From: JAFMPW01 sp041743085
GTDB lineage: Bacteria > Bacteroidota > Bacteroidia > Flavobacteriales > Flavobacteriaceae
Assembly: GCA_041743085.1 (NCBI GenBank)
Contig: JBGTNL010000033.1
Coordinates: forward strand, 1 to 64,000
Direction of reading: 5' to 3'
DNA: 64,000 nucleotides
Part shown: piece after piece, positions 44,787 to 53,456 of the stretch
How the letters are laid out: every line of letters begins with the position of its first letter
Numbering within the stretch: position 1 is the first letter of the stretch
Notes under the pieces: generated by a model
The model's database searches: none
What the model saw: the letters and a program-made list of their open reading frames with translations, nothing else
What the model was told of the DNA's origin: nothing
Translations under genes and position numbers: made by a program

Positions 44787-44947
44787 GAAGTGATTTATAC
44801 TTTTTGAATTGAAGCGAAAATTGATGGTTTTGTGCCCAGGTGAAGGCTTTTTTGAGCTGCATAGCAGGGCTAGGGAGCAATAAAAAGACAAAATATGGGC
44901 GTAAAACGGCAATTTTTTAGCCAATTTGTAAAAGTATAAATCACTTC
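44787..44947. mobile_element. 161-bp MITE-like element, copy 2
   Basis: Same length and ends (GAAGTGATTTATACTTTT / complement) as 32687-32847, in reverse orientation, about 96% identical. It separates menD from the DUF2853 gene. A decamer GTGTTCTAAG occurs at 44764-44773 and again at 44951-44960, just outside the element. Confidence 0.85.
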
Positions 44948-44955
44948 ATTGTGTT

Positions 44956-46680
44956 CTAAGATATGAATTCAAAATAAGCAAGCAAAATTTTATCGTTTTT
45001 TAATCTAGGAGTCCGAATTTCCAGAAGTTTTGGTGTTGAAGATTCCTTATAAAATTCTGATAATTTATTTCTTAGATCCATATCGTTTGCCGCTTTTGAA
45101 TGTTCGAAACCATATAAGGAACAGAGCTTCTCAATATTAAGATGCTGTACGGTTTCAAAATAATTTTCAAAATTCTCAGTGGCTTCTTTTCCGGGCAAGA
45201 TTCTAAAAATCCCCCCTCCTCCGTTGTTTATGACGATAATCCTAAAATCCGGTCTGATGTAATTGTTCCATAATCCATTGCTATCGTACAGGAAGCTAAG
45301 GTCTCCTGTCAGCAATACCGTTGGCGATCCGCTATAAATTGAAGCCCCCATGGCCGTTGATGTGCTGCCATCTATGCCACTGGTCCCTCTGTTACAAAAT
45401 ACCCTTAGTGTTGGATCCATATCAAATAATTGAGAATATCTTACGGTAGAGCTGTTGCCCAATTGAACCTCATAACCTTTTGGAATGCTGTGGATTATTC
45501 TATGGAATGCCAGCATATCCGTAAACGGTATTTTACTAAGATATTCCTTCCTTTTTTCAATATAATGCGTTCTTACCTGGCTCCATCGTTGGTAAAAGTC
45601 ACTGGAAACCGGCCGGGTAAGTCTCAGGAACCTGTCAAAGAATGAATCGGCATCTGTTTTAAAATGATGCGATAGTGTAAAGAAAGTGTCATAGGCTTTT
45701 TTGGGACCCACGTGCCAATGATACTTAGGGGAATAATTTCTTAAAAACGCCTTTATTTTTTTGGAAACTATCATTCCCCCGAAGGTCAGAAGCACATCTG
45801 GTTGTAAGGCCTTAAAATTTTCATTTTTATGAGTGGATTTTTCCAAAGGTGCTATGATGCTGTCAATACTTGGAAAGAAATTAGGATGGTGCAGATTGGA
45901 GGTGGTTTCCGTAAACACCAAAACCGAACTGTCCAGCGCCAGACTATCCATATGTTTTTTTTCTATGGCATCCGGAGGATTGGTGCCCACCAAAATTATT
46001 TTCCTTTTAGAGGAATTCCAAATATCGGCAAAATCCCTTAGCCCATAACTTTCAGGCTCCCCCGAGATCACAGGTAATTCCACATGTGGTATCACTGTGT
46101 TTTCTTCTACCGTATCATAGAGCGGTTCTTCAAAAGGGACGTTTATGTGCACCGGGCTGAATGTTTCTATGGCAGTATTGAGCGCCTTATTAAGGATGTC
46201 ATCATTGAAAAGCTGTATCGCCCGTTGCGTTTCTACCGGCTTTTGAATTTTCTCACCGGCATGGCATACATCTTGTTTTAGACCCCCGGAATATCCGATA
46301 TGATTTTGGAATACATTCTCCTGCCTGATGGTCTGCCCATCGCCGATATCAATCTTGTAAACCGGCCTATCAGCGGAGATGATTACCAGGGGAATATCAC
46401 TATAAAAAGCTTCTGCGACAGCCGGATAGTAGTTTAAGAGGGCGCTTCCGGAGGTACAGATCGCTACGACGGGCTTCCTGGACTGTTGCGACATACCCAA
46501 AGCAAAGAAGGCAGCACATCTTTCGTCCACAAGGCTGTAGCATTTAAAAAATTTATCCTCGGTAAAGCCGATCGTAAGGGGAGCATTCCTGGAGCCGGGA
46601 GAAATAATGATGTTTTCTATGTCCCTGGCCTTGCAATGATACACTACGGATTGAGCAGAGGGAATACTGGAATACTTCAT
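44956..46680 (-). CDS. menD: 2-Succinyl-5-enolpyruvyl-6-hydroxy-3-cyclohexene-1-carboxylate synthase
   Basis: A 574-residue ThDP enzyme from the start MKYSSIPSAQ at 46680; an earlier ATG at 46719 reads into the menF stop. It joins isochorismate and 2-oxoglutarate to SEPHCHC. Substrate-binding block IISPGSRNAPLTIGF and DERCAAFFALGM are near the N-terminus. The ThDP/Mg block is GDLSFLYDSNGLWNN followed by VINNGGGGIF. Length is right for MenD. It follows menF by 39 bp. Confidence 0.95.
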   Translation of the reverse strand: MKYSSIPSAQSVVYHCKARDIENIIISPGSRNAPLTIGFTEDKFFKCYSLVDERCAAFFALGMSQQSRKPVVAICTSGSALLNYYPAVAEAFYSDIPLVIISADRPVYKIDIGDGQTIRQENVFQNHIGYSGGLKQDVCHAGEKIQKPVETQRAIQLFNDDILNKALNTAIETFSPVHINVPFEEPLYDTVEENTVIPHVELPVISGEPESYGLRDFADIWNSSKRKIILVGTNPPDAIEKKHMDSLALDSSVLVFTETTSNLHHPNFFPSIDSIIAPLEKSTHKNENFKALQPDVLLTFGGMIVSKKIKAFLRNYSPKYHWHVGPKKAYDTFFTLSHHFKTDADSFFDRFLRLTRPVSSDFYQRWSQVRTHYIEKRKEYLSKIPFTDMLAFHRIIHSIPKGYEVQLGNSSTVRYSQLFDMDPTLRVFCNRGTSGIDGSTSTAMGASIYSGSPTVLLTGDLSFLYDSNGLWNNYIRPDFRIIVINNGGGGIFRILPGKEATENFENYFETVQHLNIEKLCSLYGFEHSKAANDMDLRNKLSEFYKESSTPKLLEIRTPRLKNDKILLAYFEFIS

Positions 46681-46719
46681 ACGCCAGGCAAAAGTACAAC
46701 CGAACCGTATTCTGACCAA

Positions 46720-47787
46720 TCATTCTTCCGAATTAAATAGGACACCCTTCATGGTGGAAGTTTTATCGAGCGTCTCCTGCCATTCCTTTTCCGGTTTGGA
46801 ATCTTTGGTGACCCCTCCGCCAACATATATTATTGCCCTAGCTTTTTTTAGTTGCAGGCATCGAAGATTCACAAAGAGGTGGGTTTCTCTGTCGGCATTA
46901 AAATTCAGCTCGCCTAAAAAACCCGTATAGTACTCCCTGTCATATTCCTCATGCACGGATAAAAAAATCTTTGCAGCTTGCAACGGCAGCCCGCAAACGG
47001 CCGGTGTTGGGTGGAGTGATCCTATTACCTTTGCCACGGAACTATTTTCTCTAAGGTTTCCGGAGACCACGGTTCGTAAATGCCAAAGCTTTCCGGCTTT
47101 AACGGATGTTACTTCGGAAATGCTCACCTCACCGATATGGTCATCAAGTGCCTCTATAATATATTGAGTGACCATAGCCTGCTCCTCAATTTCTTTGCCA
47201 CCCCAAACAGGATCTGCGTTATTATTCGCTTTTTGTGTTCCTGCCAGGGATACTGTGGTCAGGAAGTTTGTTTTCAGGGAGAGCAGCGTTTCGGGCGTAG
47301 CGCCCAGCCAAAGACCCACCCCGGGATGCTGCCAGAGATAGCAAAAGGCTCCGGGATATTTGTTCAGAAGTTCCGTGAGAATCTGGAACGGATCTTTATC
47401 ATTTGTCAGTTCCAGTTTTCTTGAAAGAACTATTTTCTTAAGTGTGCCATTTTCAATTTCACTGACACCCTTTTTTACAAGGTCGATGTATTCTTGTCGG
47501 GCTTCCCTGTGCTCCTCGTCCAAGATGGTTCCTGCCTTTGCCCTTGAGTTTTCAGCCCGGGAGTATTCCGTACGGTCGATCTCATCCGGCAGAAGTAAGA
47601 CTGAAGGTTTATCAGTGTCAAAGGGAGAAAAAACAAAACCGGGTTCAGAGAAATCTTTTGTATGGTGAAGGCGTATATCGTTCTGAAATAACCCAGTTAT
47701 ATTTTGCTCATTGGGTTTTCTATAAAGCACAAAAGGAAGGCCCCTGCCATGATGTAGTTTGGCTTTTTTAAGTAAATCCGGGAACAT
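46720..47787 (-). CDS. menF: Isochorismate synthase
   Basis: A 355-residue chorismate-binding enzyme converting chorismate to isochorismate, the entry step to menaquinone. Motifs LSRKLELTN, WLGATPETLLSLK, LHPTPAVCGLP, YTGFLGELN and AIIYVGGGVTKDS carry the Mg and substrate ligands. Anthranilate and aminodeoxychorismate synthases are excluded by context with menD. The gene begins 1 bp after the thioesterase gene, so the two are translationally close. Confidence 0.94.
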   Translation of the reverse strand: MFPDLLKKAKLHHGRGLPFVLYRKPNEQNITGLFQNDIRLHHTKDFSEPGFVFSPFDTDKPSVLLLPDEIDRTEYSRAENSRAKAGTILDEEHREARQEYIDLVKKGVSEIENGTLKKIVLSRKLELTNDKDPFQILTELLNKYPGAFCYLWQHPGVGLWLGATPETLLSLKTNFLTTVSLAGTQKANNNADPVWGGKEIEEQAMVTQYIIEALDDHIGEVSISEVTSVKAGKLWHLRTVVSGNLRENSSVAKVIGSLHPTPAVCGLPLQAAKIFLSVHEEYDREYYTGFLGELNFNADRETHLFVNLRCLQLKKARAIIYVGGGVTKDSKPEKEWQETLDKTSTMKGVLFNSEE

Positions 47788-47788
47788 C

Positions 47789-48211
47789 TTATTCTTTTGG
47801 TAATGCTATTGTGGTTAATTTACAAATCGAAATAAGTTTGTCATTTTCATCTGTAATCCTGATTTCCCAAAGCTGTGTGGTTCTTCCTTTATGAAGTATT
47901 GTTGCCCTGGCAAATACCTCACCGTCTCTCACACTTTTTACATGATTCGCAGAAATTTCTATCCCCCTTACAAAGAACTTTTGACCATCCAGAAAAACAT
48001 ACGAAGCAGCACTCCCAACGCTCTCGGCCAGCGCCACGGTGGCTCCCCCGTGCAATACGCCATCCGGTTGGTGAACTTTAGGGGTAACCGGCATTTTAGC
48101 TACCAGGAAATTCTCGCCTACATCCACATACTCTATATCCAGAGTTTCCATGAGGGTCCCCTTTCTGATATTATTGCAAACTTTCAGGATTTTTTCTTTG
48201 TATTCGTTCAT
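47789..48211 (-). CDS. menI: Hotdog-fold thioesterase, probable DHNA-CoA thioesterase
   Basis: A 140-residue PaaI-type hotdog protein. The core is QPDGVLHGGATVALAESVGSAAS, with the HGG turn and the catalytic Glu, followed by GIEISANHVKSVRDGEVFARA. Its position as first gene of the thioesterase-menF-menD operon supports the role of hydrolysing 1,4-dihydroxy-2-naphthoyl-CoA; the name MenI is inferred from context. A general acyl-CoA thioesterase is the alternative. Confidence 0.8.
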   Translation of the reverse strand: MNEYKEKILKVCNNIRKGTLMETLDIEYVDVGENFLVAKMPVTPKVHQPDGVLHGGATVALAESVGSAASYVFLDGQKFFVRGIEISANHVKSVRDGEVFARATILHKGRTTQLWEIRITDENDKLISICKLTTIALPKE

Positions 48212-48265
48212 GTATCGGGATTTTTTGTAAAATTAAGCATTCAGCTATAACTTCAGCCATTAGCC

Positions 48266-48273
48266 TATATTTG
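48266..48273 (+). promoter_or_regulatory. -7 box of the esterase-GNAT operon
   Basis: TATATTTG is followed by ATTT and the ATG at 48278, the same spacing as at the CvfB-like gene. No clear -33 TTG. Confidence 0.45.
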
Positions 48274-48277
48274 ATTT

Positions 48278-48919
48278 ATGAACGTTAAGGAAAAACATAT
48301 AAGTTTTACGGCGACCAACAGCTATTCTACATTGAATGAACTCTCCGATGAGACTAAGAACGTATGGTTCGCCTTTCACGGAATAGGTTATTTAAGCCGG
48401 TATTTCTTAAAGTATTTTGATAAACTTCCCCCTCGGCAAAATTTTATTATAGGCCCTCAGGCTCCATCGAAATATTATTTAAACAGTGCGTATAAACATG
48501 TGGGTGCGAGCTGGCTTACAAAGGAAGATAGGGAGGCTTCTATGGAAACGGTGATCAATTATTTGGACAGTGTTTATGCCAATGAGGTAGTTCCCGAACA
48601 CTGTAATCTCATAGTTTTCGGATTCTCCCAGGGCGTTTCCGTGGCAATGAGATGGGTGGCTGCCCGAAAGATCCCCTGTAATCATCTGGTTCTTTATGCA
48701 GGCGGAATACCTGATGAACTTACCAGGCACGACTTTGATTTTTTCCCTGCAGCCACTAAAATAACCTCAATAGTCGGCGATGCGGATGAGTATCTAACCC
48801 CTGAAAGACTGATAAAGGAAAGACATAAAATCGAAGCGCTTTTTGAGGGCAAAGCAGGGCAAATAATTTTTTCAGGCAGCCACGAAATAAAAAAAGAGCT
48901 AATCCTTGCATTGACATGA
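48278..48919 (+). CDS. Alpha/beta hydrolase (carboxylesterase/phospholipase type)
   Basis: A 213-residue cytoplasmic esterase. The nucleophile elbow is VFGFSQGVSVAMRW (GxSxG), an oxyanion block lies in WFAFHGIGYLSRYF, the acid probably in SIVGDADEYLTPE, and the His in FSGSHEIKKE. It belongs to the short esterase group that includes YpfH-like enzymes. Substrate unknown. The stop overlaps the GNAT gene by 4 bp. Confidence 0.88.
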   Translation: MNVKEKHISFTATNSYSTLNELSDETKNVWFAFHGIGYLSRYFLKYFDKLPPRQNFIIGPQAPSKYYLNSAYKHVGASWLTKEDREASMETVINYLDSVYANEVVPEHCNLIVFGFSQGVSVAMRWVAARKIPCNHLVLYAGGIPDELTRHDFDFFPAATKITSIVGDADEYLTPERLIKERHKIEALFEGKAGQIIFSGSHEIKKELILALT

Positions 48920-49485
48920 AAGCAGAAACCTACGTTCTGGAAAACGAGCGGGTAAAACTCTCGCCCCTTACCCTAGAAAATTTTCAGCATCTTTATCCCA
49001 TTGCCTCGCAACATAAACTTGTTCAATATTCACCAGCCGATATCGAAACTCCCGAGGGCTTAAAAAATTATGTGAAAAATGCCCTGGAACAGCAAGAAAG
49101 ACTATTGGCAGTGCCGTTTATCATCTATGACAAATCGTCCGGGCGCTATGCCGGCAGTACGCGTTACATGAATATAGATTGGAACAATAAAGTTTTGCAT
49201 ATCGGGGCCACTTGGATAGGGGAAGAATTTCAGGGAACCGGCCTCAACACTCAAATTAAATTTTTAATGCTCACCCATGCCTTTGGTCCGATGGGTTTTG
49301 AGAAAGTAGAATTCAGAATAGACGAACGAAATATTCGTTCCAGGAAGGCGGTTGAAAAATTAGGGGCAATCCTCGAAGGTATCCTTAGAAAAAATGTGTT
49401 CTTGCTCAATGGATTTAAACGAGACACCTGTTGCTATGGAATCCTGAAAGAGGAGTGGGAGCTAAACGTACGCAGTTCATACTAA
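48916..49485 (+). CDS. GNAT family N-acetyltransferase (RimJ/RimL-like)
   Basis: A 189-residue acetyltransferase. The acetyl-CoA loop region is IGEEFQGTGLNTQIKFLML and the conserved C-terminal motif FRIDERNIRSRKAVEKLGAILEGILR. The early segment VKLSPLTLENFQHLYPIA is typical of RimJ/RimL-like GNATs that modify ribosomal proteins or small molecules; the target is unknown. It is translationally coupled to the esterase gene. Confidence 0.9.
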   Translation: MKAETYVLENERVKLSPLTLENFQHLYPIASQHKLVQYSPADIETPEGLKNYVKNALEQQERLLAVPFIIYDKSSGRYAGSTRYMNIDWNNKVLHIGATWIGEEFQGTGLNTQIKFLMLTHAFGPMGFEKVEFRIDERNIRSRKAVEKLGAILEGILRKNVFLLNGFKRDTCCYGILKEEWELNVRSSY

Positions 49486-49563
49486 AGCAGTTGGCAGTCC
49501 GTAGTAAATATGTGCCTGAGCCAGACCTGAACTTGGGAGATCTTATGGAAGACAGCGGGAAAT

Positions 49564-49748
49564 ATAAATGGCATTTAACCCCAGGGCATCCCGATAGCTA
49601 TCGGGACTGGATCCAATAGAAGGAATCGACCCACGGGTCGAGGTATTAAACCTAGACCCCACTGAAAAAGCGGGGTTGGTTCAACCATCCATTTTAACCG
49701 CTCCCGCTAAAAAGCGGGATTGTTAAAATGGGGTTTCATTAATAAAAT
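49564..49748 (-). repeat. Multi-hairpin repeat block, inverse copy
   Basis: On the minus strand this reads GAAACCCCATTTTAACAATC, CCGCTTTTTAGCGGGAGCGG, TTAAAATGGATGGTTGAACC, AACCCCGCTTTTTCAGTGGG and so on, matching 53562-53722 nearly base for base. It holds at least four hairpins (CCCGC/GCGGG; CCCCGC/GCGGGG; GACCC/GGGTC; CCCGATAG/CTATCGGG). Open frames that run into it from the GNAT gene are artefacts. Confidence 0.85.
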
Positions 49749-49759
49749 CTGAAATTGGT

Positions 49760-50149
49760 ATGAAAAAATTCATTGCCCATGTAACCCTCCTCGTTAAGAA
49801 TTACGATGAAGCTATTGACTTCTATACCCAAAAACTCGGATTTGAACTTTTGGAGGATACGCAACTCAGTGCTACCAAACGGTGGGTTTTGGTTTCTCCC
49901 GGAAGAGGCAACTGGAGTTCTCTTTTGCTGGCAAAAGCGGATAATGACGAACAACGTTCGGCAATTGGTAACCAAACGGGCGGCCGTGTATTTTTATTCC
50001 TTTATACGGATAACTTCCTGAGGGACTACCGAATAATGACCGGAAAAGGCGTACACTTCAAAGAGGAGCCAAGAACAGAAGCTTACGGAACTGTTGCCGT
50101 ATTTGAAGATCTTTATGGCAATCTGTGGGATTTAATAGAGCGGGGGTAG
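49760..50149 (+). CDS. VOC (glyoxalase/bleomycin-resistance) family protein
   Basis: A 129-residue protein of two beta-alpha-beta-beta-beta units. The first is IAHVTLLVKNYDEAIDFYTQKLGFE and the second begins at GGRVFLFLYTDNFLRDYRIM, ending YGNLWDLIE, where a metal-binding Glu would lie. The N-terminal His in AHVTLLV is the other expected ligand. Substrate unknown. It stands alone between a repeat and an intergenic gap. Confidence 0.9.
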   Translation: MKKFIAHVTLLVKNYDEAIDFYTQKLGFELLEDTQLSATKRWVLVSPGRGNWSSLLLAKADNDEQRSAIGNQTGGRVFLFLYTDNFLRDYRIMTGKGVHFKEEPRTEAYGTVAVFEDLYGNLWDLIERG

Positions 50150-50361
50150 ATTAATTTTCTACGGCTCTTCAACTTCCAGATGGCGGTAATTTCCATCCAA
50201 AGTGAAGTTTACGGCTTCTATTTGGGGGAGGTTGTAGATCAAGGCTCACATACGGAAATGTGCTTGTTAGATCTCATTTTACAATTTAAAAATACGTTTT
50301 TTTTGAAAAGTGGGGGCAGCCGAAATACCTGGTGATCCTATTTTAAAAAGTCCTTCGAAAA

Positions 50362-51303
50362 TCATTCTTTAACCTCAACCTTGTCTTCCGGGTAGTATTC
50401 GATCCTTCTTGTGGTATAGGAATTTTCAGGGGTGACAATCTTTTTAATCCAGTTTCCCGTATCCCCGTCGAACTGATAAATAAAATCCTTTTTCTCTTCC
50501 AGATCCCCGACTTTTGTGATCAGGGAAGAAGGAGTACCACTTTCGTCATACTGATATGTGATCGTTTTAGTGGGAATAAACGATTTTTCCCTGGGGTCAT
50601 ACTTAAAATTGATCTCAGAGGTAAGTTTTTCTTCACTGTCATACATCTTTTCTACTGCCTTGATAGGTTCCCCGTCTAAAAACTCCTTTGTAAGTTCAAG
50701 ATGCTGCTCGGAGCCATCTTTATTCTTACTGTTGGAGTTTCGAACGGATTTTTGGATGACTCCATTCAAAAAATAACTTTTTGTCCGTTCATCTTTGTAG
50801 TTACTTAATTTTATTGTCTTTTCGTCCAAACCGGCGTTATTGGATCTGATCGTTTTCACCAATCTATCCTTTTCATCAAAATAATATTCATATTTATCCA
50901 AAAACTCCTCGTCATAGGAGAATATTCTTTCCGTTATCTTTTTACGGCCAGTGGTATCTACTTTGTAAAAGTGGGCTATTGAAGTACTTTTATCAAAAAC
51001 CCCATCGCGGTAAACCTCGTCCCTTCTTTCGGCCAGTTCCCCTACCTTATACTTATAGTAGGTAACTTCATAATCCTGATCGCTATAGCGCGTAACCGAC
51101 TTGGTAAGAAGTCCTTCTTCATTAAAGTCAAACTCCTCTTTTCCATAATCGGTAATGACCAGGCAGGATTTCACCTTTCCTTTAAGATCAAAATCATCCC
51201 TTGTAAATACCTTTGGTTCCTGAGAAAATGAGCAAGCGGGAAGAAATAGTACAGTTGCGTTAAGCAGGGAAATAAAAAGAGATAAAAGGTAGTTTTTCGT
51301 CAT
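50362..51303 (-). CDS. Lipoprotein with RHS-like YD repeats
   Basis: A 313-residue lipoprotein (lipobox LPACSFSQ, Cys about residue 24). The rest consists of beta-strand repeats reminiscent of YD/RHS units: GKEEFDFNEEGLLTKS, YEYYFDEKDRLVKT, YQYDESGTPSSLI, YQFDGDTGNWIKK. No enzymatic motif. Function unknown; such proteins may be surface or periplasmic scaffolds. A -7 box lies directly upstream. It is on the same strand as dnaK, downstream of the dnaK terminator. Confidence 0.82.
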   Translation of the reverse strand: MTKNYLLSLFISLLNATVLFLPACSFSQEPKVFTRDDFDLKGKVKSCLVITDYGKEEFDFNEEGLLTKSVTRYSDQDYEVTYYKYKVGELAERRDEVYRDGVFDKSTSIAHFYKVDTTGRKKITERIFSYDEEFLDKYEYYFDEKDRLVKTIRSNNAGLDEKTIKLSNYKDERTKSYFLNGVIQKSVRNSNSKNKDGSEQHLELTKEFLDGEPIKAVEKMYDSEEKLTSEINFKYDPREKSFIPTKTITYQYDESGTPSSLITKVGDLEEKKDFIYQFDGDTGNWIKKIVTPENSYTTRRIEYYPEDKVEVKE

Positions 51304-51308
51304 GGTTG

Positions 51309-51316
51309 CAAAATTA
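51309..51316 (-). promoter_or_regulatory. -7 box of the YD-repeat lipoprotein gene
   Basis: TAATTTTG on the minus strand ends 5 bp before the ATG, again a near-leaderless arrangement. Confidence 0.4.
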
Positions 51317-51363
51317 AGGCATATCCAAACAACCTGAAAACAAATTGCGGGCCTAATTAAAAC

Positions 51364-51406
51364 AAAAGACCCGTCAGGTTTTGAGAACCTGACGGGTCTT
51401 TTGTCA
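51364..51406 (-). terminator. Strong terminator of dnaK
   Basis: Perfect 19-bp arms ACAAAAGACCCGTCAGGTT and AACCTGACGGGTCTTTTGT enclose the loop TTGAG, 15 bp past the dnaK stop; the T-run is part of the arm. Confidence 0.92.
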
Positions 51407-51420
51407 TTTGACTAAGTAGA

Positions 51421-53334
51421 TTACTTCACTTCCTCAAAATCTACATCTTCAACATTATCACCCTCTTTGGCTTGCTCACCAGAGGCAGTTTCCTCACCGT
51501 TTGAGGACGCATCGGTAGCCTGCTGTGCGTCGGCCTGAGCCTTATACATTTCTTCCGAGGCCACTTTCCAAACTTCATTTATTTTCTCCAAAGCCGGTTC
51601 TATTACTACTACGTCTTTGGTTGCATAGGCTTTCTTAAGTTCCTCCAAAGCCTCTTCTACCGGCTTTTTCTTATCATCGGATAATTTATCCCCAAATTCC
51701 TTAAGTTGCTTTTCTGTTTGGAAGATCATGGCATCGGCTTCGTTTAATTTATCCGCAGTTTCCCTGGCCTTTTTATCGGCTTCAGCATTAGCTTCTGCTT
51801 CCGTCTTCATTTTTTGAATTTCCTCCTCGGTGAGACCTGAAGAAGCTTCAATCCTGATGTCCTGTGATTTGTTCGTAGCTTTATCCGTAGCCGACACTTT
51901 GATAATACCGTTGGCATCGATGTCAAAAGTTACTTCAATCTGAGGAGTTCCCCTTGGTGCAGGCGGTATGCCATCCAAATGGAACCGACCAATCGTTTTG
52001 TTGTCGGTTGCCATGGGTCGCTCACCCTGCAACACGTGGATCTCGACCGATGGCTGATTATCTGCGGCGGTCGAAAATACCTGAGATTTCTTGGTGGGGA
52101 TGGTTGTATTGGCTTCGATCAACTTCGTCATTACACCGCCCATGGTTTCAATACCGAGAGATAACGGGGTGACATCCAATAGCAATACATCTTTCACATC
52201 CCCGGTAAGTACCCCTCCCTGGATGGCAGCTCCCACGGCCACTACCTCATCAGGGTTAACACCTTTTGATGGTTTTTTACCAAAGAACTTTTCCACGGCT
52301 TCCTGTACCGCGGGTATTCTTGTGGAACCACCGACAAGGATTATCTCGTCCAGATCGCTTTTGGACAAGCCGGCAGCTTTTAGGGCTGCTTCGCACGGCT
52401 CAATAGTACGTTTAACCAAATCAGCGATTAATTGCTCGAACTTCGCTCTGGATAACGTGCGCACCAAATGCTTAGGTCCGGATGCAGTGGCGGTAATATA
52501 TGGTAAATTAATCTCGGTCTGAGTGGCTGAGGACAATTCCATTTTCGCCTTTTCAGCTGCCTCACGCAATCGCTGAAGGGCCATGGAGTCCTCTCGCAGA
52601 TCAATACCTTCTTCTTTTTTGAATTCTTCTGCCAACCAGTCGATAATCTTCTGATCTACGTCATCGCCCCCCAGGTGCGTATCCCCATCTGTTGCCAGTA
52701 CCTCAAAAACACCATCACCTAATTCCAGAATAGATACATCGTGAGTACCCCCACCAAAATCAAAAACTACAATTTTCTGATCTTTGCCTTTTTTGTCTAA
52801 ACCATAGGCAAGTGCGGCCGCCGTAGGTTCATTTATAATGCGTTCCACCTTAAGACCGGCAATCTCGCCCGCCTCTTTGGTAGCCTGCCTTTGGGCATCA
52901 TTAAAATAGGCGGGTACGGTTATAACCGCCCGGGTAATATCCTGGCCTAAATATTCTTCAGCGGTTTTTTTCATTTTCTGAAGTATCATCGCGGATAATT
53001 CCTGGGCGGTATACATCCGCCCGTCAATATCCACCCTGGGAACATCGTTACTTCCTTTTACCACTTTGTACGGAACCCTTTCCGCCTCCTTTTTTGATTC
53101 TGAGTATTTATTACCTATGAAGCGTTTAATGGAGTATATCGTTTTATTAGGGTTGGTCACCGCCTGCCTTTTTGCGGGATCCCCAACTTTTATCTCTCCC
53201 CCTTCAACAAATGCAATTACCGATGGCGTAGTACGCTTGCCCTCGGCATTAGGGATCACTACAGGCTCATTACCCTCCATAACGGCGACACAGGAGTTTG
53301 TTGTTCCTAAATCTATTCCAATTATTTTGCTCAT
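51421..53334 (-). CDS. dnaK: Hsp70 chaperone DnaK
   Basis: A 637-residue Hsp70. The N-terminal ATPase has IGIDLGTTNSCVAVMEG, VITVPAYFNDAQRQAT, FDFGGGTHDVSIL and LVGGSTRIPAVQE. The linker and substrate domain follow (DVTPLSLGIETMGG), then an Ala/Gln-rich lid and the acidic end EDVDFEEVK. It folds client proteins together with DnaJ and GrpE, which are not adjacent here. It is a single gene with a very strong terminator. No CIRCE element was seen upstream. Confidence 0.98.
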   Translation of the reverse strand: MSKIIGIDLGTTNSCVAVMEGNEPVVIPNAEGKRTTPSVIAFVEGGEIKVGDPAKRQAVTNPNKTIYSIKRFIGNKYSESKKEAERVPYKVVKGSNDVPRVDIDGRMYTAQELSAMILQKMKKTAEEYLGQDITRAVITVPAYFNDAQRQATKEAGEIAGLKVERIINEPTAAALAYGLDKKGKDQKIVVFDFGGGTHDVSILELGDGVFEVLATDGDTHLGGDDVDQKIIDWLAEEFKKEEGIDLREDSMALQRLREAAEKAKMELSSATQTEINLPYITATASGPKHLVRTLSRAKFEQLIADLVKRTIEPCEAALKAAGLSKSDLDEIILVGGSTRIPAVQEAVEKFFGKKPSKGVNPDEVVAVGAAIQGGVLTGDVKDVLLLDVTPLSLGIETMGGVMTKLIEANTTIPTKKSQVFSTAADNQPSVEIHVLQGERPMATDNKTIGRFHLDGIPPAPRGTPQIEVTFDIDANGIIKVSATDKATNKSQDIRIEASSGLTEEEIQKMKTEAEANAEADKKARETADKLNEADAMIFQTEKQLKEFGDKLSDDKKKPVEEALEELKKAYATKDVVVIEPALEKINEVWKVASEEMYKAQADAQQATDASSNGEETASGEQAKEGDNVEDVDFEEVK

Positions 53335-53456
53335 TTCGTATATTTTAATTAGTGCGTAATCTTTTTTAAAGTCGGAATATAAATGTCAAACAACATGCCA
53401 ACGCCGTAAAACTGACAGGATGTCATTTTAAGCCTGGATCCGGGAAACGGAAAATA
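53335..53456. other. dnaK upstream region
   Basis: AT-rich interval expected to hold the dnaK promoter. No convincing -7 box or CIRCE inverted repeat is seen. Confidence 0.35.

Noticed and set aside
49431..49619. Open frame continuing from the GNAT gene into the repeat
   Set aside because: It reads the end of the GNAT gene in another frame and then a dispersed repeat.
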